From NCBI RefSeq assembly GCF_026210795.1, contig NC_089429.1, positions 5,828,001-5,892,000 on the forward strand: 64,000 nucleotides of DNA. Reading direction: 5' to 3'. Each line of letters opens with the position of its first letter. Positions within the stretch are counted from its first letter, which is position 1. Below are positions 13,626 through 26,479 of the stretch, piece by piece. A program made the translations under genes and the position numbers. The notes beneath the pieces are model-generated. The model saw only the letters and a program-made list of their open reading frames with translations, did not search any database and was not told where the DNA came from. This DNA comes from Rhizophagus irregularis. Its lineage: Eukaryota > Glomeromycota > Glomeromycetes > Glomerales > Glomeraceae.

Positions 13626-14790
13626 TTCATCAACTTTATCGTTTGTTTACTACATAGGGGTAGAATTTTTGAAACTTTTCGTCAAATCTATTTTTTTATC
13701 TTTTTTTTTTGTTTTAACTTTTCATCAGTCGTAATTTATCTTTATATCTCAAATTATTATTTTTTTTCTTTTTATTGTATTTTATTATTGGGACAAATTT
13801 ATATCTTTATATCTTTTTACAAATAAAGAAGAAAAAATTCTTTAAATAAAAAGGCGAACATTGTTAATTTGTTAATTTTGAAATTGAAGTTGATTAATAC
13901 AATATATAACTGATATCGTGTTTATTTTTTTAAAAAAAATATTTACGTTTTTTTTTTATAGTACATGACGTTATATATTTCAAGGGTGGTTCAGTTAGGC
14001 CAGTTGAACCTGATTGCCAATCAAAACTACATTTCAAATTTAAAAGTATTATAAAGTTATCGTATTGTCTAAAGATCACTATAAGGAAATTTGCAGATAT
14101 CAAACTATTGTAATGGTATTCAGTTAGCTTTGATACATCCGATATCATAATTAGCTTCGTGTAAGACTGAAATGGTTTATATTTTTACATAGCAAAATGT
14201 ACTCAAAATTATTACAAATACAAAATGAAATGAAACTATTGAAAATTATAAAGTAATTCTTTTTGATTTATTAAGAAAAGATGCGTAAATACTAAATATA
14301 CATAAATCAAGAGATTGAATATTAAAAAAAAAAATAACTATCTGCTATGTTAATGAAACTAACTATATAATAATTAAACTAGAACCCATTATCAGGATCG
14401 CCTTTCTATCATTCCTCAAGCAAATGAGGGAACAGCACGTCTTTGGGTAGCCCATTATTACAATCTGTCACCTACAAAAACAAAAGTTGACCTATAAACT
14501 ACAAAAATTCATTTACAAAAATATAAAAACCTATCCCTCCCCGTCGCCTTCTTCTTTTGGTCAATAACAACAACAAAATCCCCGATAAAAAATCGTCATT
14601 GTCATTGAAAGATCCTTGATTTAAATTCTTGCCATGTAACCTATCGTCCGATTCTTCTTGGTAATAGTCATAGTGCCTCCAGGCCTGCGCTTCTTTTATT
14701 CCACTCTTTTGCTTTTATGTGAAAGAATTAATAATAGTATTCTGACTAACATGCCCAATTCATCATTGATTTCCATCCCACCAAACATCA
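13626..14790. other. Intergenic, no gene seen
   Basis: AT-rich 3' flank of the kinase-like gene. Short open frames (for example 13930-14148 on the minus strand) have no recognisable content. Confidence 0.5.
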
Positions 14791-14797
14791 TAGCAAC

Positions 14798-14952
14798 CAA
14801 GAAGGCCTCCTGTGATCAGTGGGTCCGGTGCAGGCTTAGCGAAAAGCCTTGAATTTCAAACGGCCAAGAAGGTCTCCCGACACGCCATTCCCAGTTGTGA
14901 CTCAACGAAAAGCCTTGAATGTCAGACGACCGAGAAGGCCTCCCGACATGCC
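14798..14952 (+). repeat. GC-rich 66-bp tandem repeat, about 2.3 copies
   Basis: CGAAAAGCCTTGAAT starts at 14840 and again at 14906, and the 47-bp segments 14840-14886 and 14906-14952 differ at few positions. An earlier partial copy (CCAAGAAGGCCTCC at about 14799) keeps the 66-bp spacing. The array is far less AT-rich than its surroundings. A frame through it (ending ATG-less at 14852) is probably incidental. Confidence 0.75.
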
Positions 14953-16538
14953 ACATTCTCTTCAAACTATCTTCAGTAAAAAAAGATTTTTACTTGTCTA
15001 TCGAATTGTGATGTTTTGATAATTTTGAATCCAAAGATCTTACTTTTCTCATTGACCCCAGAAAATCCCATATGCAAGGTAAGTAATAAAGGTTGAAATT
15101 TTCTTTGTTTTTAATAATGATCCCATTTCGATTATCTCTTCGTAATTTATTACATAATTAGGATAGTTACGTAATTGTTAAAGAAGAGATGTATTATCAA
15201 ACTTCTGGATTAAAAAGAAACCATCAAACAATTAGAAAATAAAAATCACGTTTTTTAAACCAAAAAAGAAACATTTACCTTAAAATTATGGCTCAAACAA
15301 AAAAAGACATCTCAACAGAAATGTCTCGTTATACAGTTCCGTTAATATATTCTGATATGATCTATTCAGATGTATCTTCAAATAATGCTTTTTAATTATC
15401 GTTTCACTTCCTTCTTAATTCCATCTCCCTCGCTCTTTAGTCCAATTTTTATTCACCGATCTCACTATTAGTCGTCCAAAATTAAAATTAAGAATCATTG
15501 ATAACAAATTTTTGAATAAAAAAAGTATACTATAAGGTCAACAGGTTTGCTCAACACAATTATATGTGATGTTGTTTTGCTAATTAAATTGCTTGCTGTC
15601 AGATAGCAAAATAGAAATTCTTTTAATTATGTCATTGTTAAAGGAATATAATTATTATACTAATAATTTTTCTATGGATCGTAAAAATTTTTTAGATAAA
15701 TAGCAATAAATAGAATCAATAATTGATAATTTTGATGAGTTCATAATGTAATGTAAGGAAGTGGAGAAACGATAAAACTGATATTTTCGTTCATCAGAAT
15801 GGGGAAATCAGAATATTTCCTTCTTTTTGGAGGTGGAATAGAAGTAACATTTCTTCACGTAATTTTGAATCCATTTAGTTTGAACAAACCACTCCCACAA
15901 TTTACTTGCCTTGTTAACATCTATTCTATGGAGTTTTTGTGCATCACTCTTACGAAATGGTAATGATTTTTTCATAGCCGTTCTGGCAGAAGAAATTAAT
16001 ATGTATTTGGCTAATGGAGAGAAGCTCTTCCGTAATGGTTGGTTAGAAATGAATCAAAACTGGGCTTGAGAAATATAAAAAAATTACGTTATTTAATATT
16101 CTATGTTATGAAATTAAGTACGTTTCAAGAAAAGAGATTGAAGTTTTTCTTTTAACACGTTAAAAAAATAGAATTACCTGAAACTTTTGAATATATTTTT
16201 CTAATATCACGATATATATTAGCATTAAAATAAAATATCCTTCTTCAATACCATCAGGAATGATTTACAATACTTTTTCCTTGAAAATTTCACAAATTCT
16301 TTATTCGATAGTTGTTTTTTCATCTAAATTTTTTTTTTCAATATGCAAGTGGTGACGTCAATAATTGCGACACAAATTTCTAAGCCACGCAGATCACAAT
16401 TTTTTTCATTATATAACGCTTTTCAGATCATCAATCAACATTTCTTAGATTTCTGAAAACTGGAGCCGGTGATGCTATAAATACTTATAAAACATGATTT
16501 TTTTTTAAGAGACAATGAAATAAATTTTAAGGTAGCAT

Positions 16539-16648
16539 ATTGTACTATATATTTATGTGCTATTATACAAAATTTTTTTATTATAATATACTAATTGTAC
16601 TATATATTTATGTGCTATTATACAAAATTTTTTTATTATAATATACTA
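16539..16648. repeat. Perfect 55-bp tandem duplication
   Basis: The unit 16539-16593 is repeated without a single change at 16594-16648. The units begin ATTGTACTATATATTTATG and end AATATACTA. The lack of divergence in neutral-looking AT-rich DNA indicates a recent duplication or, less likely, an assembly artefact. Confidence 0.9.
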
Positions 16649-16719
16649 ATGATCAAATTTTTACGTTTTTAAAGATAAAAAAAGATTAAATACGATTGAT
16701 TGTCTTCAACAGCAAATAG

Positions 16720-16855
16720 TAGAGCTGCGACCCGTTACCGGGTATACTCGGATATTTATGAGTACCTGGATAATGGAGTAGCAACTAGCAAATGGGTAAA
16801 AATGGCCGTTTTGTATCCGTTTTTATGTTGATACAGGTATTGCTCGGGTAAATTG
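16720..16855. mobile_element. Fragment of a small hAT-type non-autonomous element
   Basis: The left end TAGAGCTGCGACCCGTTACC fits the hAT terminal pattern YARNG and shares its first 14 bases with another element at 29075. GC content rises locally. A matching right terminal repeat and an 8-bp target duplication were not found, so the right boundary is approximate. Confidence 0.4.
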
Positions 16856-18273
16856 TATTATTAGTAGTTTGATAAGTTCATTAGGTGTTTATTTACTTAT
16901 TATTGTGCAATAATTATATATTTTTTACTATGAAAATTAAACATCTCAATATTGTGTAGAATTATTTGAACGAGGATTCACGTAAAATCAAAGCGGTAAA
17001 ATATTTTTTTATTTCGAATTTTATGTTATAATCTTATTACAGGTATTTCTTCAATATTCTTTTATTTATTTTATTTTATATATATATATATATATTTAAC
17101 AAGTAAATACAATTAATTAATGAATATAATCTTTAAATTAATTGATAGTTATTTACTTCGGATATTACGCTTATTATGAGATTCTACGAAAAAAAAATAA
17201 GAATATGGCTCGTTATGTGATTATCAATCATTTTTATGATGGCAATAATTAGCCGATGATGTCCTTTAATCTCAATGATGTATCCTAGTTTCCTTTTAAG
17301 ATTCGTTATTAAGACACGTTGAATTTCTTATATAGTGTTTTAAATTAGATACTTACTCTTACTTAAATTAGATACTTATTGTAGTTCATTGAAATTAATA
17401 TATTTCGCATGATGGTAGTGTGTAGTAAGAATTTCTTTATTGTCATCAAATGTATTATGTTGTAATTAAGAGTAAATAAAAGTGGGATCAAAACCTGATA
17501 AACGTATTAAACTATTAATAATGTATTTAAAAATTAGGGTTTTAATCGAATTAAGTATAATCACTCATTGATCGAGTTGTTCAATTAACCGATTGCAAAA
17601 TTTTGTCATTCGATTTAAAATTAGATTGATAATTCGATCAAGTCAGCCATGATTGAATGATATAAAAATATGATAATTGTGATTTAAAATTATATAGAAT
17701 ACCTATTATGTATCATTGTTTAGTCTATTTTTTTTTCTTTTACCCTATGATAATGTTAAATTAGGAATCGATCTATTTGAAGTTCAAGGAGACATTAATT
17801 ATTTCAGTAAGAGATCATACTGTTGTGAAATTTATATAGCCAATCAACTGGTACTTGTGTAAATCAAATTTATAAATAAATTTTTTTTTTTGTTTCATGA
17901 AATATAACGTCTTTCTCTCTTTTTTAAAAAAAATTTTTGAGTTGCAAAAATATATAAAGTTTTTTCACTTCGCTTCGGACTAAAAAAATCGTATCAAAAA
18001 AAAAAATAATAATAAAATAATATGAAATAAAAAAAATCATGTTTCTCATTCTACAAACATTCTTTTCACTAATATTTCAACATAAAAAAAGAGAATAAAT
18101 TTTATATATTTATGGTTTATGCCTCTTATTATTCAAAAGGTATGCTACTTATATGCTTCTTTTTTATAAATAATTTATACGCACGAATATATCACTAATA
18201 TTCCTCTTTCAAATTCGTTCATATAAAAGAACAAGTTAAACCGAAAATACTATTAATAATAGTCCACCTAAAT

Positions 18274-18411
18274 AGAATTATCTAAAATATACAAGAAATC
18301 CCGTTCTACATTGCTTGCGATAAACCTCATCCTCAAATATCAATTATATATTTGAGGACGAGGTTTACCGCCAGAATATGACGGAATTTCCTGTATATTT
18401 TAGATAACTCT
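18274..18411. mobile_element. Foldback / MITE-like palindromic element
   Basis: The whole 138 bp can fold on itself. The outer arms (18274-18304 and 18381-18411) are about 31 bp with few mismatches and share TTATCTAAAATATACA. Inner arms around ACCTC(A/G)TCCTCAAATAT pair across a short AT-rich loop. No coding capacity. This is characteristic of a MITE or foldback element. No clear target-site duplication could be defined. Confidence 0.7.
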
Positions 18412-19841
18412 GTTTTATAAGGAAATTTCTGTTTCTTACTAAATTAAAAAAAGGCAAGTATTTAATCGTGATCTTTATGATAATGATATTTATTAAATAT
18501 TCAGTGTTATTTATTAATATCTTGTTAAATTATAAAATTAGAAATAAAAGAAGTATATGACGTTTAATAGTATTCATAGTATCACAATTCTTTACCTCAA
18601 GGTATTTTTTTTTATTAACCTACTTTTTGTATTTTAGATTATAAAATTTATTAATCTTATGTAATTATAGTACCAGTCAAAGTACGAAGAACGTAGAGGG
18701 ATTAATTATTTCGATTATATGGAAGTAGAGAAATTTTTTATTAAATATAATATACGCGACATTTCAGATCACGCGTCATGTAAAATAGAATATTTCCTAT
18801 TTTATCATTTAACAAATAGTCAAATAGTTTATTTTAATATCGTGCTAGTGCTATGATTATAGGTGGAAGCGGTATTGGTAACTAGAGAAGATAGGTGGCG
18901 GCTAGGGGAGAGGGATCAATAGATTTTTTTTTTCAAATTATCAGCCAAAACTCAAAAACCAGAAAGCGGATCGATGATTTTTCTACGAATAACAGGATGA
19001 AGAGGAAGAAGTCGAGAAAAAGGAAAAGTCGTGGTTCAGATTCCATATAAATTTCTCTGTATTAGTAAAAGTTGGCGATTTTATTTTTTTCTCATAATTT
19101 ACTGCACCCATAAAAGAAGTTTTTCAATTTTTCGTTTTGAAATACTCTGGAAAAAAGAAATTTACGTTTATTAATAATATTAAATTATTATTTGGATTTT
19201 TTAATTATTTAATAAAATCACACTATTCAATATGAATATGATTTTACAAAGAATCTTTGAAACGAATGAATATATGTTGGGAGATTTATTTAATAATATA
19301 ATGAGGAAATAAAAATAGGTAAAAAAACCTGACAATTGGGACTGAGCATAGCGTGAACGAAAGTAAGTTGAATTAAACGTAAGTTATTTTTTTTCAAATT
19401 TATTACAATATATTTAATATATTTTCTATTTTTTCTTTTGTAGAACATAATACAATATGAGTTTGATGTAAATGATTTCAAAGGTATTATTTGATAATAT
19501 CAATAAGCATTAATTTCAATTAAGATAAAGGTATGTGATTTAGGCAACGCAAACTCTACAAGTAAATTTCCTTGATTTCCGCTAATCTGAAAAGTTTTAT
19601 TAATATTTAATTTCAGGATATTTGATATTCTTTTTTTTATTTAACACGCCACGCCAAACACGCCATGCCATTTATAATTATTGTATATTTTATTATATTT
19701 AAATAAACATATAGAAATAATAAATAAAAAAAAATTAAAATTACATTATACCTCTAAATTAAGTTAACCAATCCTCTAAATAAATAATTATTTATATATT
19801 TGTAACATTTTTACATAAAACCTTTAAATGAGAAATTACAT
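18412..19841. other. Intergenic, no gene seen
   Basis: AT-rich region downstream of the pirin gene. A short GC-richer patch at 18860-18930 and a run of CGCCA repeats near 19645-19670 are the only departures. No coding signal was found. Confidence 0.5.
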
Positions 19842-20688
19842 TTAAACTAAGTCAAAAAGAACAAATTCTGCAGCTTCTTTACCAACAGATTCAAAAATAA
19901 CTTCTTCACCACTAACGACTTCGGTAATGAAAGCGCCATCACCTGGTTTCAATGTAGTGCCATCATTAATTTTTAATTGACCACCTGTACTAGTTAAATG
20001 AACATATAACCTTCTAGTTTTATCTTCACCACTTAAAGATTTTTGAACCGTATGTGCAACTTTATTTTCAGGTTGCAATATACTGGCAAACATATGAAAA
20101 TCTGTATGAATTCCAATCGTCTTCGAATCTTGTTCAGATGCCGGAGAAATTATATGAATTAAATTATTGGTTTTAAGAGAATCAGGATACGTTTTCGTAT
20201 TATAAGCTGGGGTAAGATTTTTATCATCGGGTGAAACCCAGATTTGAAGAAAATGAACAGGATGAATTTTATTTATGTTATATTCAGAATGCGATATTCC
20301 TGTTCCAGCAGTTGTGAATTGAACATCACCACGTTTAAGAATTTCTACATTTCCCATTGCTATTAAAAGATAAAAAAAAATTTTAATAAATACTGTGTAC
20401 ATTTCTTATTTTATTGTAACTAAAAAAATTTCACATGTAATACTCACAATCTTTATGTTGCAATTCACCAGAAATAATATATGAGAAAATTTCAAATTCA
20501 TGATGTGGATGTTTTCCAAAACCATTATCAGGCTGTACAATATCTTCATTAATTACACGTAATGCGCCAAAACTTTTATAATTTGGATCATAATAATCAG
20601 CGAATGAAAATGTATGATGAGTATCTAACCACCCATGATTTGCATAACCACGTTCTTTAGAAGGACGTAAGACAATTCTTGCAACCAT
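19842..20688 (-). CDS. Pirin, two exons
   Basis: Exon 1 is 20688-20448 and exon 2 is 20359-19842. The 88-bp intron (GTGAGT donor, TTTTAATAG acceptor) splits a Ser codon and joins QHKD to SMGNVEILKRGD. The product is 252 aa, close to typical pirins (about 230-300). It is a cupin-fold non-haem iron protein. The four metal ligands known from human pirin are all present: H60 and H62 in the KHPHHEF motif, H104 and E106 in GTGISHSE. Other conserved blocks are GYANHGWLDTHHTFSFADYY at the N-terminus, GDVQFTTAG, and HFLQIWV. Pirins act in the nucleus as redox-sensitive transcription cofactors, and some have quercetinase activity; which applies here cannot be told from sequence. The start at 20688 is chosen because it places the conserved N-terminus at the usual distance. 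The gene looks intact and stands alone, with no evident partner gene. Confidence 0.95.
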
Positions 20689-21142
20689 GATATTTAAATT
20701 TATGTTTGTTTTTAATGAACTATTAAAGAATTCTTTTCTTTGATTAAATAAAATATTGATATTATAGATTTTTCTTCTTGAATATTGAAATAATTGTTCT
20801 GTTGGAGAAGAGAATGAATTTATCGAGTTTTTTGGCCATGGTATTTATACTTTTTTGACAGTGATACATTGTAAACAAAAAAACTGGATTTGTAAGATGA
20901 TTTCCAATTAATGATGATTTGATTAATAAGAATATTTTTTCTGGGTGACTTTTCAAAAAATAAAATAATTCTTAGATATTACTCATAAAAATGCAAAGGC
21001 GGATTTAATTTATAAAGGATTTCAGATTAAAAAGATAAAGAATTACTAAGTATTCTTTTCTTTTTCTTGCAAAAGAAGGTATTTGAATTTATAATATCAC
21101 GTGGTCAGATTTTTCAATGACAAATCCAGTAACACATGTATT
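20689..21142. other. Upstream flank of the pirin gene
   Basis: AT-rich DNA probably containing the pirin promoter; no specific element could be assigned. A short minus-strand open frame at 20762-20956 has no recognisable content. Confidence 0.4.
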
Positions 21143-21351
21143 AGTAATACGTTTTGTATTATTATTACGATATGTTGATCTTTTTATACTTGGTCACGCC
21201 TAGGGTATATCAGGCGGGGGAGTTGGATCAACTCGCATTCGCTTAATTTAGTTTTGTTTTTGTAATTCGTGCTTTTAACATTTGCTTGTAATCATCCCAG
21301 TTCCTGCCTATATTATAAAAATAAAAATAAAATAAAAAAGTAATACGTTTT
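21143..21351 (+). mobile_element. Short retroposed element (SINE or 5'-truncated LINE) with 13-bp target duplication
   Basis: The perfect direct repeat AGTAATACGTTTT flanks the insert at 21143-21155 and 21339-21351. The insert ends in an A-rich tail of AAAATA-type units (about 21314-21338), the hallmark of target-primed retroposition. The body (21156-21313) is less AT-rich than its surroundings, contains the palindrome GAGTTGGATCAACTC, and has no coding capacity. Convincing Pol III A and B boxes are not visible, so a truncated LINE 3' end is at least as likely as a SINE. Confidence 0.8.
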
Positions 21352-24300
21352 TGGCCATGAGCCCATGACATATAATGATCATCATAATTTGTAGCTATTA
21401 TTATTTTACACTACGAATAAATTAATAAAATTTAGTTAATAAAAGAATATTTAAATTAATAATGAAAATTAAGAGGTGTTCCTTTAAGAATATCATAAAC
21501 AATTGATATATGAAATTTTATAACAATTCCATCGTGAAATTCAATCAAGTATTTGGACAATAATTCAGAATAAATAGTAACATGATCCCTATAAAAAAAA
21601 AAAGAAAATTGTATTACAAATATAGATAATAAGGTATTTCTGACTTTTGAGAGATATTTTGAATATTTTGACCTAAAAAATTTTTGATTTTTTTCTAATT
21701 CAAAAAAAAATGTATAGATAATCCTTTCATAAAAAATGTATTTCGCGATATGATGATGCTAGAAATAAATTGAGTGTATTTTGTTGAGTTGTTGGATATG
21801 TTGTATTGACAGGTACATTGGTATTTCACAGATAGTACATTCCATTATTTCCATATTTCCAGATATTTATTTGTGTGAAAAGCAGAGGCTAAATTACCTT
21901 ACTCTCTGTTTTTACAAAAAAAAAGAAACTGCATTATCAAGATATCACGAAAATTCATGCTATGACTATACTTGTTACTAGATAATACTATGAGTACCTG
22001 TATACAAAGGTTACATTATGTTTTGTGGTAGCTGGACGATTTAACCGTATCTTAATGGCAACAATGATGATACAATTTACTCATTCAACAAGACGGAAAA
22101 AAGACAGTATTATGAACAGGAGATGCATGGTAGAGTTGATTTAATTGGTGAATATAGAAATAAAATTAGTAGTGCAGTGTAAGAACTTCACCGAAAACAA
22201 AGTCACATTAGAGAATTTATTGTATGTATTTGTAATTATTTGAAATTTAGTAAATCTTATATGATCTTAGACTTATGTTATTAAAATTGAAAGTGTGGAG
22301 TTTGATACAAGAGAGGTGGGAAAAGTTGTCACTTTATCTTTATTTGGAATTGATGAAGGGTAAAGATTGCTTAAATAATATAAAATTTAAATGTAACTGT
22401 TAAACTAGAAAATTAGGTATAAATTTTTTTTTTATAATAATTAATTAATAAACTTGCTGCAACATGATGTTATGATGAATATAAGTATACTCATATTTAA
22501 TTGTTTCGAATTGGTCGTGTACAATCCTCTGATTTTGCGTTGATTATTGATGGTCTTTTACGTCCCATAGCCTTCTTTAATCAACTAGCTTATGTGTAGC
22601 ACAATAGTGTGAAGTTTTTGAATCTTTTAGACCGAATAAAGCTCCTTTTCTACAACTAAAATGCTTACAGTGTTGTAGCATTTTTTATAAACTTTCATTT
22701 TTTAACTCTAGTCAGCATAGTGAGATTATTAAAGGATAGGATATCAACCATCAATAAAAAATATGCAGATAATCCGCAGTTATTTATTTCTAATTGTGTG
22801 TTCATCTATTGCATGAAATTCACACTATTATAAAAAAGCTTCCTTGGGAAACATCTTTTGCAAATGGAATGCATCATATCAGATTACATATCCTCTTTAT
22901 ATTGCGCAATTATTAATTGATTTTATTGGATATGTATATTTTTCAATACATTTATATTAAGCATATCTAAGTTAAAAATTTTTTTACTAAATAATTACTT
23001 TTATGAGAATTGTTAACGTTACGTTCATTCTGTTTATACAGTCAGCCAGTCAGCAACTCATTACAGCTTAACGTTTGCCCACTTGTGCATAAGTTGAACA
23101 TATAATGTTTCTAACATTTTAAAAATTATGAGATATTATTAATCTATGCCAAATTTGGTGGTAAAAGAAACTTTTTTTTTGATTAATTAATTAATAATTA
23201 CTAATTACTTTTTTATTTATATATATACAGTATATATATATATTTTCGTCAGATCGGGTTCAGCGAGTTGCTGCGGTGAAATGGTAATCGCTGGCTTGTT
23301 TCATTTTGGTATTTTTTTTTATATTTCTATATTTAATTTATCTTGGATGAGTTGAATCGGATTCAACGAAATACTTTAAGCATCAATTCTATTTCAAAAC
23401 TTTTTTTTTTTAATTTCTCTATTTAATTTTACCGATATTTTTTTTAATTTTTCTTTTCGTCGAAAACTCATGGATCAGATGTCTGTGGTACTGGGAACCA
23501 GATGCACTTACTGCTGCGGTGCCATGATAAGCGCTGACTACCATTAAAATATTAATAAGATGACCACAAAAACAATGTTAAATATTGGCAAAATTCATTG
23601 AACCATTGAGAATTATTCCATCAGAAGTAATCATGATGCAATGTCAAATACTTATGTGTAAAAATATCGGAATATGCGGTTCAGGAGGTTTAAATTACGA
23701 TTACTACCAATATAATTGTTGTAATTCCGGAATTTGGCTAAACGAATATTATAATAAATTTCTATTTTTTACTTACTGTAGTACCCAACTTTTTTTTTAT
23801 TTTTTTAAACGCGCGTAACGATTGAATCACGTGATAAGCTCTGCTGTTAAATGAGGAAATTAACAAAATTATTCTTAAATTTTTTTCTTTACTTATTAGT
23901 TAATTATGCAAATACATAATTTTAATACTTCAAAAATTTAAAAAATCTTAACTATCGTAATCTGAATTACAGTAGAATAATTCCCTAATTATTTGCATCT
24001 TATTAACTCGTCAAAAATCTTTGATCTTTTACTAATATCTACTCACAAATGTTATTTAATTTGAATTATAAATTTGGATTAATTAATTTTCATTTAATTG
24101 AATGATAATTGAAATTTGGAAAATGTCTTAATAGATAGTTTATTTCAACATGATAACAAATTTTCAGAATAAATACTCTCATTATATCCGAAGGTCGTTA
24201 GTCCCCTGTTTTTGAAAAAAGTATATGCAAAGTGATCACTTTTTTAATACGAGCCCCTAAATATATTAATGTCGAATAAATTAGTTGTACCAAATGTCAT

Positions 24301-24547
24301 CAAAAAGTAACGTCAGAACTTTAGTTTACAAATGATCACAATTTTAAAATATTTTTTTTATAAACAATAAATTTCTAAATAATTTTTTTTTTATATAAAC
24401 AATAACAGTAATTCAAAATATTCCGATTTATCCTCAAACATGAAATGAATAACAATAAATTATTTTCTCTAAATAATTCTTTAAACGTATTATATTGTAA
24501 TGTAAATTTACGAAAAAAAAATAATAAAAAGAAATAGCTAACAAAAT
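21352..24547. other. Intergenic region with weak coding-like traces
   Basis: No intact gene. At about 22020-22190 (+) a frame reads openly (contains EKRQYYEQEMHGRVDLIGEY), and at 22560-22850 (+) another is open over much of its length. Both have stops and may be decayed genes of unknown family. Two imperfect copies of a TGCTGCGGTG-containing segment occur at about 23260-23300 and 23505-23545. The rest is AT-rich. Confidence 0.4.
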
Positions 24548-25809
24548 TTAATATTTAGTACTGATGAAGTCCAATGGACGACTAAAATATATGGCTCCTT
24601 CGTGACGTGATGAAGACTTAAGATTTAACTTTTCCAAATTTACGAATGGAATTTCAGTATTATCAAATTGACTTGGTAAATCGGAAACCCATTTTCCTAA
24701 ACGTTTGTAAAGTTGGGATGCTGTTGGTCTATTCGATGGATCTGCATCTAAACATTGTAGCATTAATTTAGCGAAAGAAGGTGGAGTTCCACTAACATCA
24801 CTTGGTCTTAATCCTGAGCAAATTTGTTGTATGAGTTTTGAATCATGGGGTCTATCACAATAAGGACGTATACCACTTGATAACATCCACATGATCATAC
24901 CAAAACTATAGATATCGGATTCTTTTGTTGGTGTATCTCCATCAAATATTTCCGGGGCAACGAATGGTATTACACCATAAATTTGCGATATCTGTTTGTT
25001 AAAAGGTCCATGTAATCCGGTATCAGCGATTTTAGCATCAATTGTATTTATATTTCTTCTAACTAATATATTTCCTCCGTGTACGTGTCCATGAATAAGA
25101 CCAGATTCATGAATGACATTGAGACCCGTGGATATTGACCATAACATATCTACAATATCTTTCCAGAAGAGAATTCCCATAGATTCATCGAGATACGAAT
25201 ATAAGTTTCCTTTTTCATAGTATCTCATAACGAACATGTAACATGATGTTGGATCTTTAGTCATGCCAAAATAATTTGCAAGCGCTCCATTTTGTAAACA
25301 TTTGTAATATCTATATAACTTTTTTTTTTTAGATTAAAAAGAAAAATCAAAATTACTAGGCGATAATGCTGGCTGACTTGATATAAAAGTTATAAAAGTA
25401 CAAAAATACTTACTTGAGTTATAAATTCTTGACTCATGTTTTGAGAATTATCTAAACGCTTTAGGATAACTTTAGTTGGACCACTACGAATCCATAATTC
25501 AGCTTCTTCATCAAGATTCCATCTGGGTCCCTCCATCCATACTGCAGAATAAATTGAGCTGAAAGAACCTCGTTTATTAATATTTTTGATCAAATCAAAT
25601 TGTTCAAAATCAATCCATTCTAAATAGTCCATACTTTCATTAGCGTTTAATTGGGTATTTCTAATAAATTCGTTTATTATGGAATTTCCACTGGTCCATC
25701 TATGAAAATTTTCTTTTAAAAATGCAATATCACAATTTTTACACCACGCTACAGTTGATAGTTGTCGTGTGCAATCAGAGCAATTGCCGCATAAACCTTC
25801 TAAAACCAT
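24548..25809 (-). CDS. Kinase-like protein lacking the catalytic Asp (predicted pseudokinase), two exons
   Basis: Exon 1 is 25809-25414 and exon 2 is 25318-24548, giving 388 aa. The 95-bp phase-0 intron (GTAAGT donor, acceptor AG after an A-run) lies at exactly the same place as in the paralogue at 12.3-13.6 kb. Cys pairs at C7/C10 and C23/C26 form the possible N-terminal metal site. The kinase fold carries VILKRL with the ATP-contacting Lys. The catalytic loop is HGHVHGGN (208-215), so His210 replaces the catalytic Asp. DTG (231-233) replaces DFG, APE is intact in FVAPEIF, and SDIYSFGMIMW is present. Protein identity to the other copy is high across the full length, including the shared defects, so the loss of HRD Asp predates the duplication. 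It is an intact open gene and probably a pseudokinase (inference). Confidence 0.9.
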
Positions 25810-26479
25810 AAGAGCAGTTTAGATTAAAGGAACTCGTGCAAAACTTTTCTTAAAAATTATAACAATTTCCTTATATGATAATTAACTAAAGTTTTTACAT
25901 ATTACAAAAAATGACATTTTTTTAAATAAATCATCAATTTTTACGATATATTTAATTTGCCATAGAAATGATCGGCATTTTTGTAATATAAATTTCTGTT
26001 TTACGACAATTTTAAAAACGTTAACATAACGATAAGGCGACTATTCTAAATTTATTTAAATGTTTTTTTTTATACCTATACTGTATATAGAAGACCCGAT
26101 GAAGATGTATGTGGCGTTACATACAATTAACGGATGTTGATCGAGGTTTATAGTCATGTGACTGCGTTTTATAATTAGCTAAGTAATCATAAAATGATCC
26201 GAGTATCACTTATAAACAACACTGGATTTACTCCCTTTCCACAAGAAAAAAAATGCGCAAAATACACAACGGTACTATGGATTTTCTCTAAGTATTCCTT
26301 ATGATAGGGATTTACGACCCGGGTGCGTTCTCATAAATTTTACCAATTTATTGATATTGTTCTCTACTCATCCTCAAAATTATAAACCTAACTGCACAAT
26401 ACCACCATCGCATAAAAAAGCAATATACCCGGTTTAACCTATCACAACTTTAAAAAACCTCGCCTATAATATATACAGA
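25810..26479. other. Intergenic, no intact gene
   Basis: Contains the upstream region of the minus-strand kinase-like gene. From about 26080 the composition becomes less AT-biased and merges into the decayed coding region that follows. Confidence 0.4.

Larger units (their letters stand above)
14953..18270. other. Intergenic region with repeats and a possible coding remnant
   Basis: No intact gene. On the minus strand, about 16040-15830, one frame stays open and reads as a basic protein segment (SDAQKLHRIDVNKASKLWEW is part of it), then stops. It may be a decayed gene of unknown family. The rest is AT-rich, apart from the repeats listed separately at 16539-16648 and 16720-16855. Confidence 0.4.
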
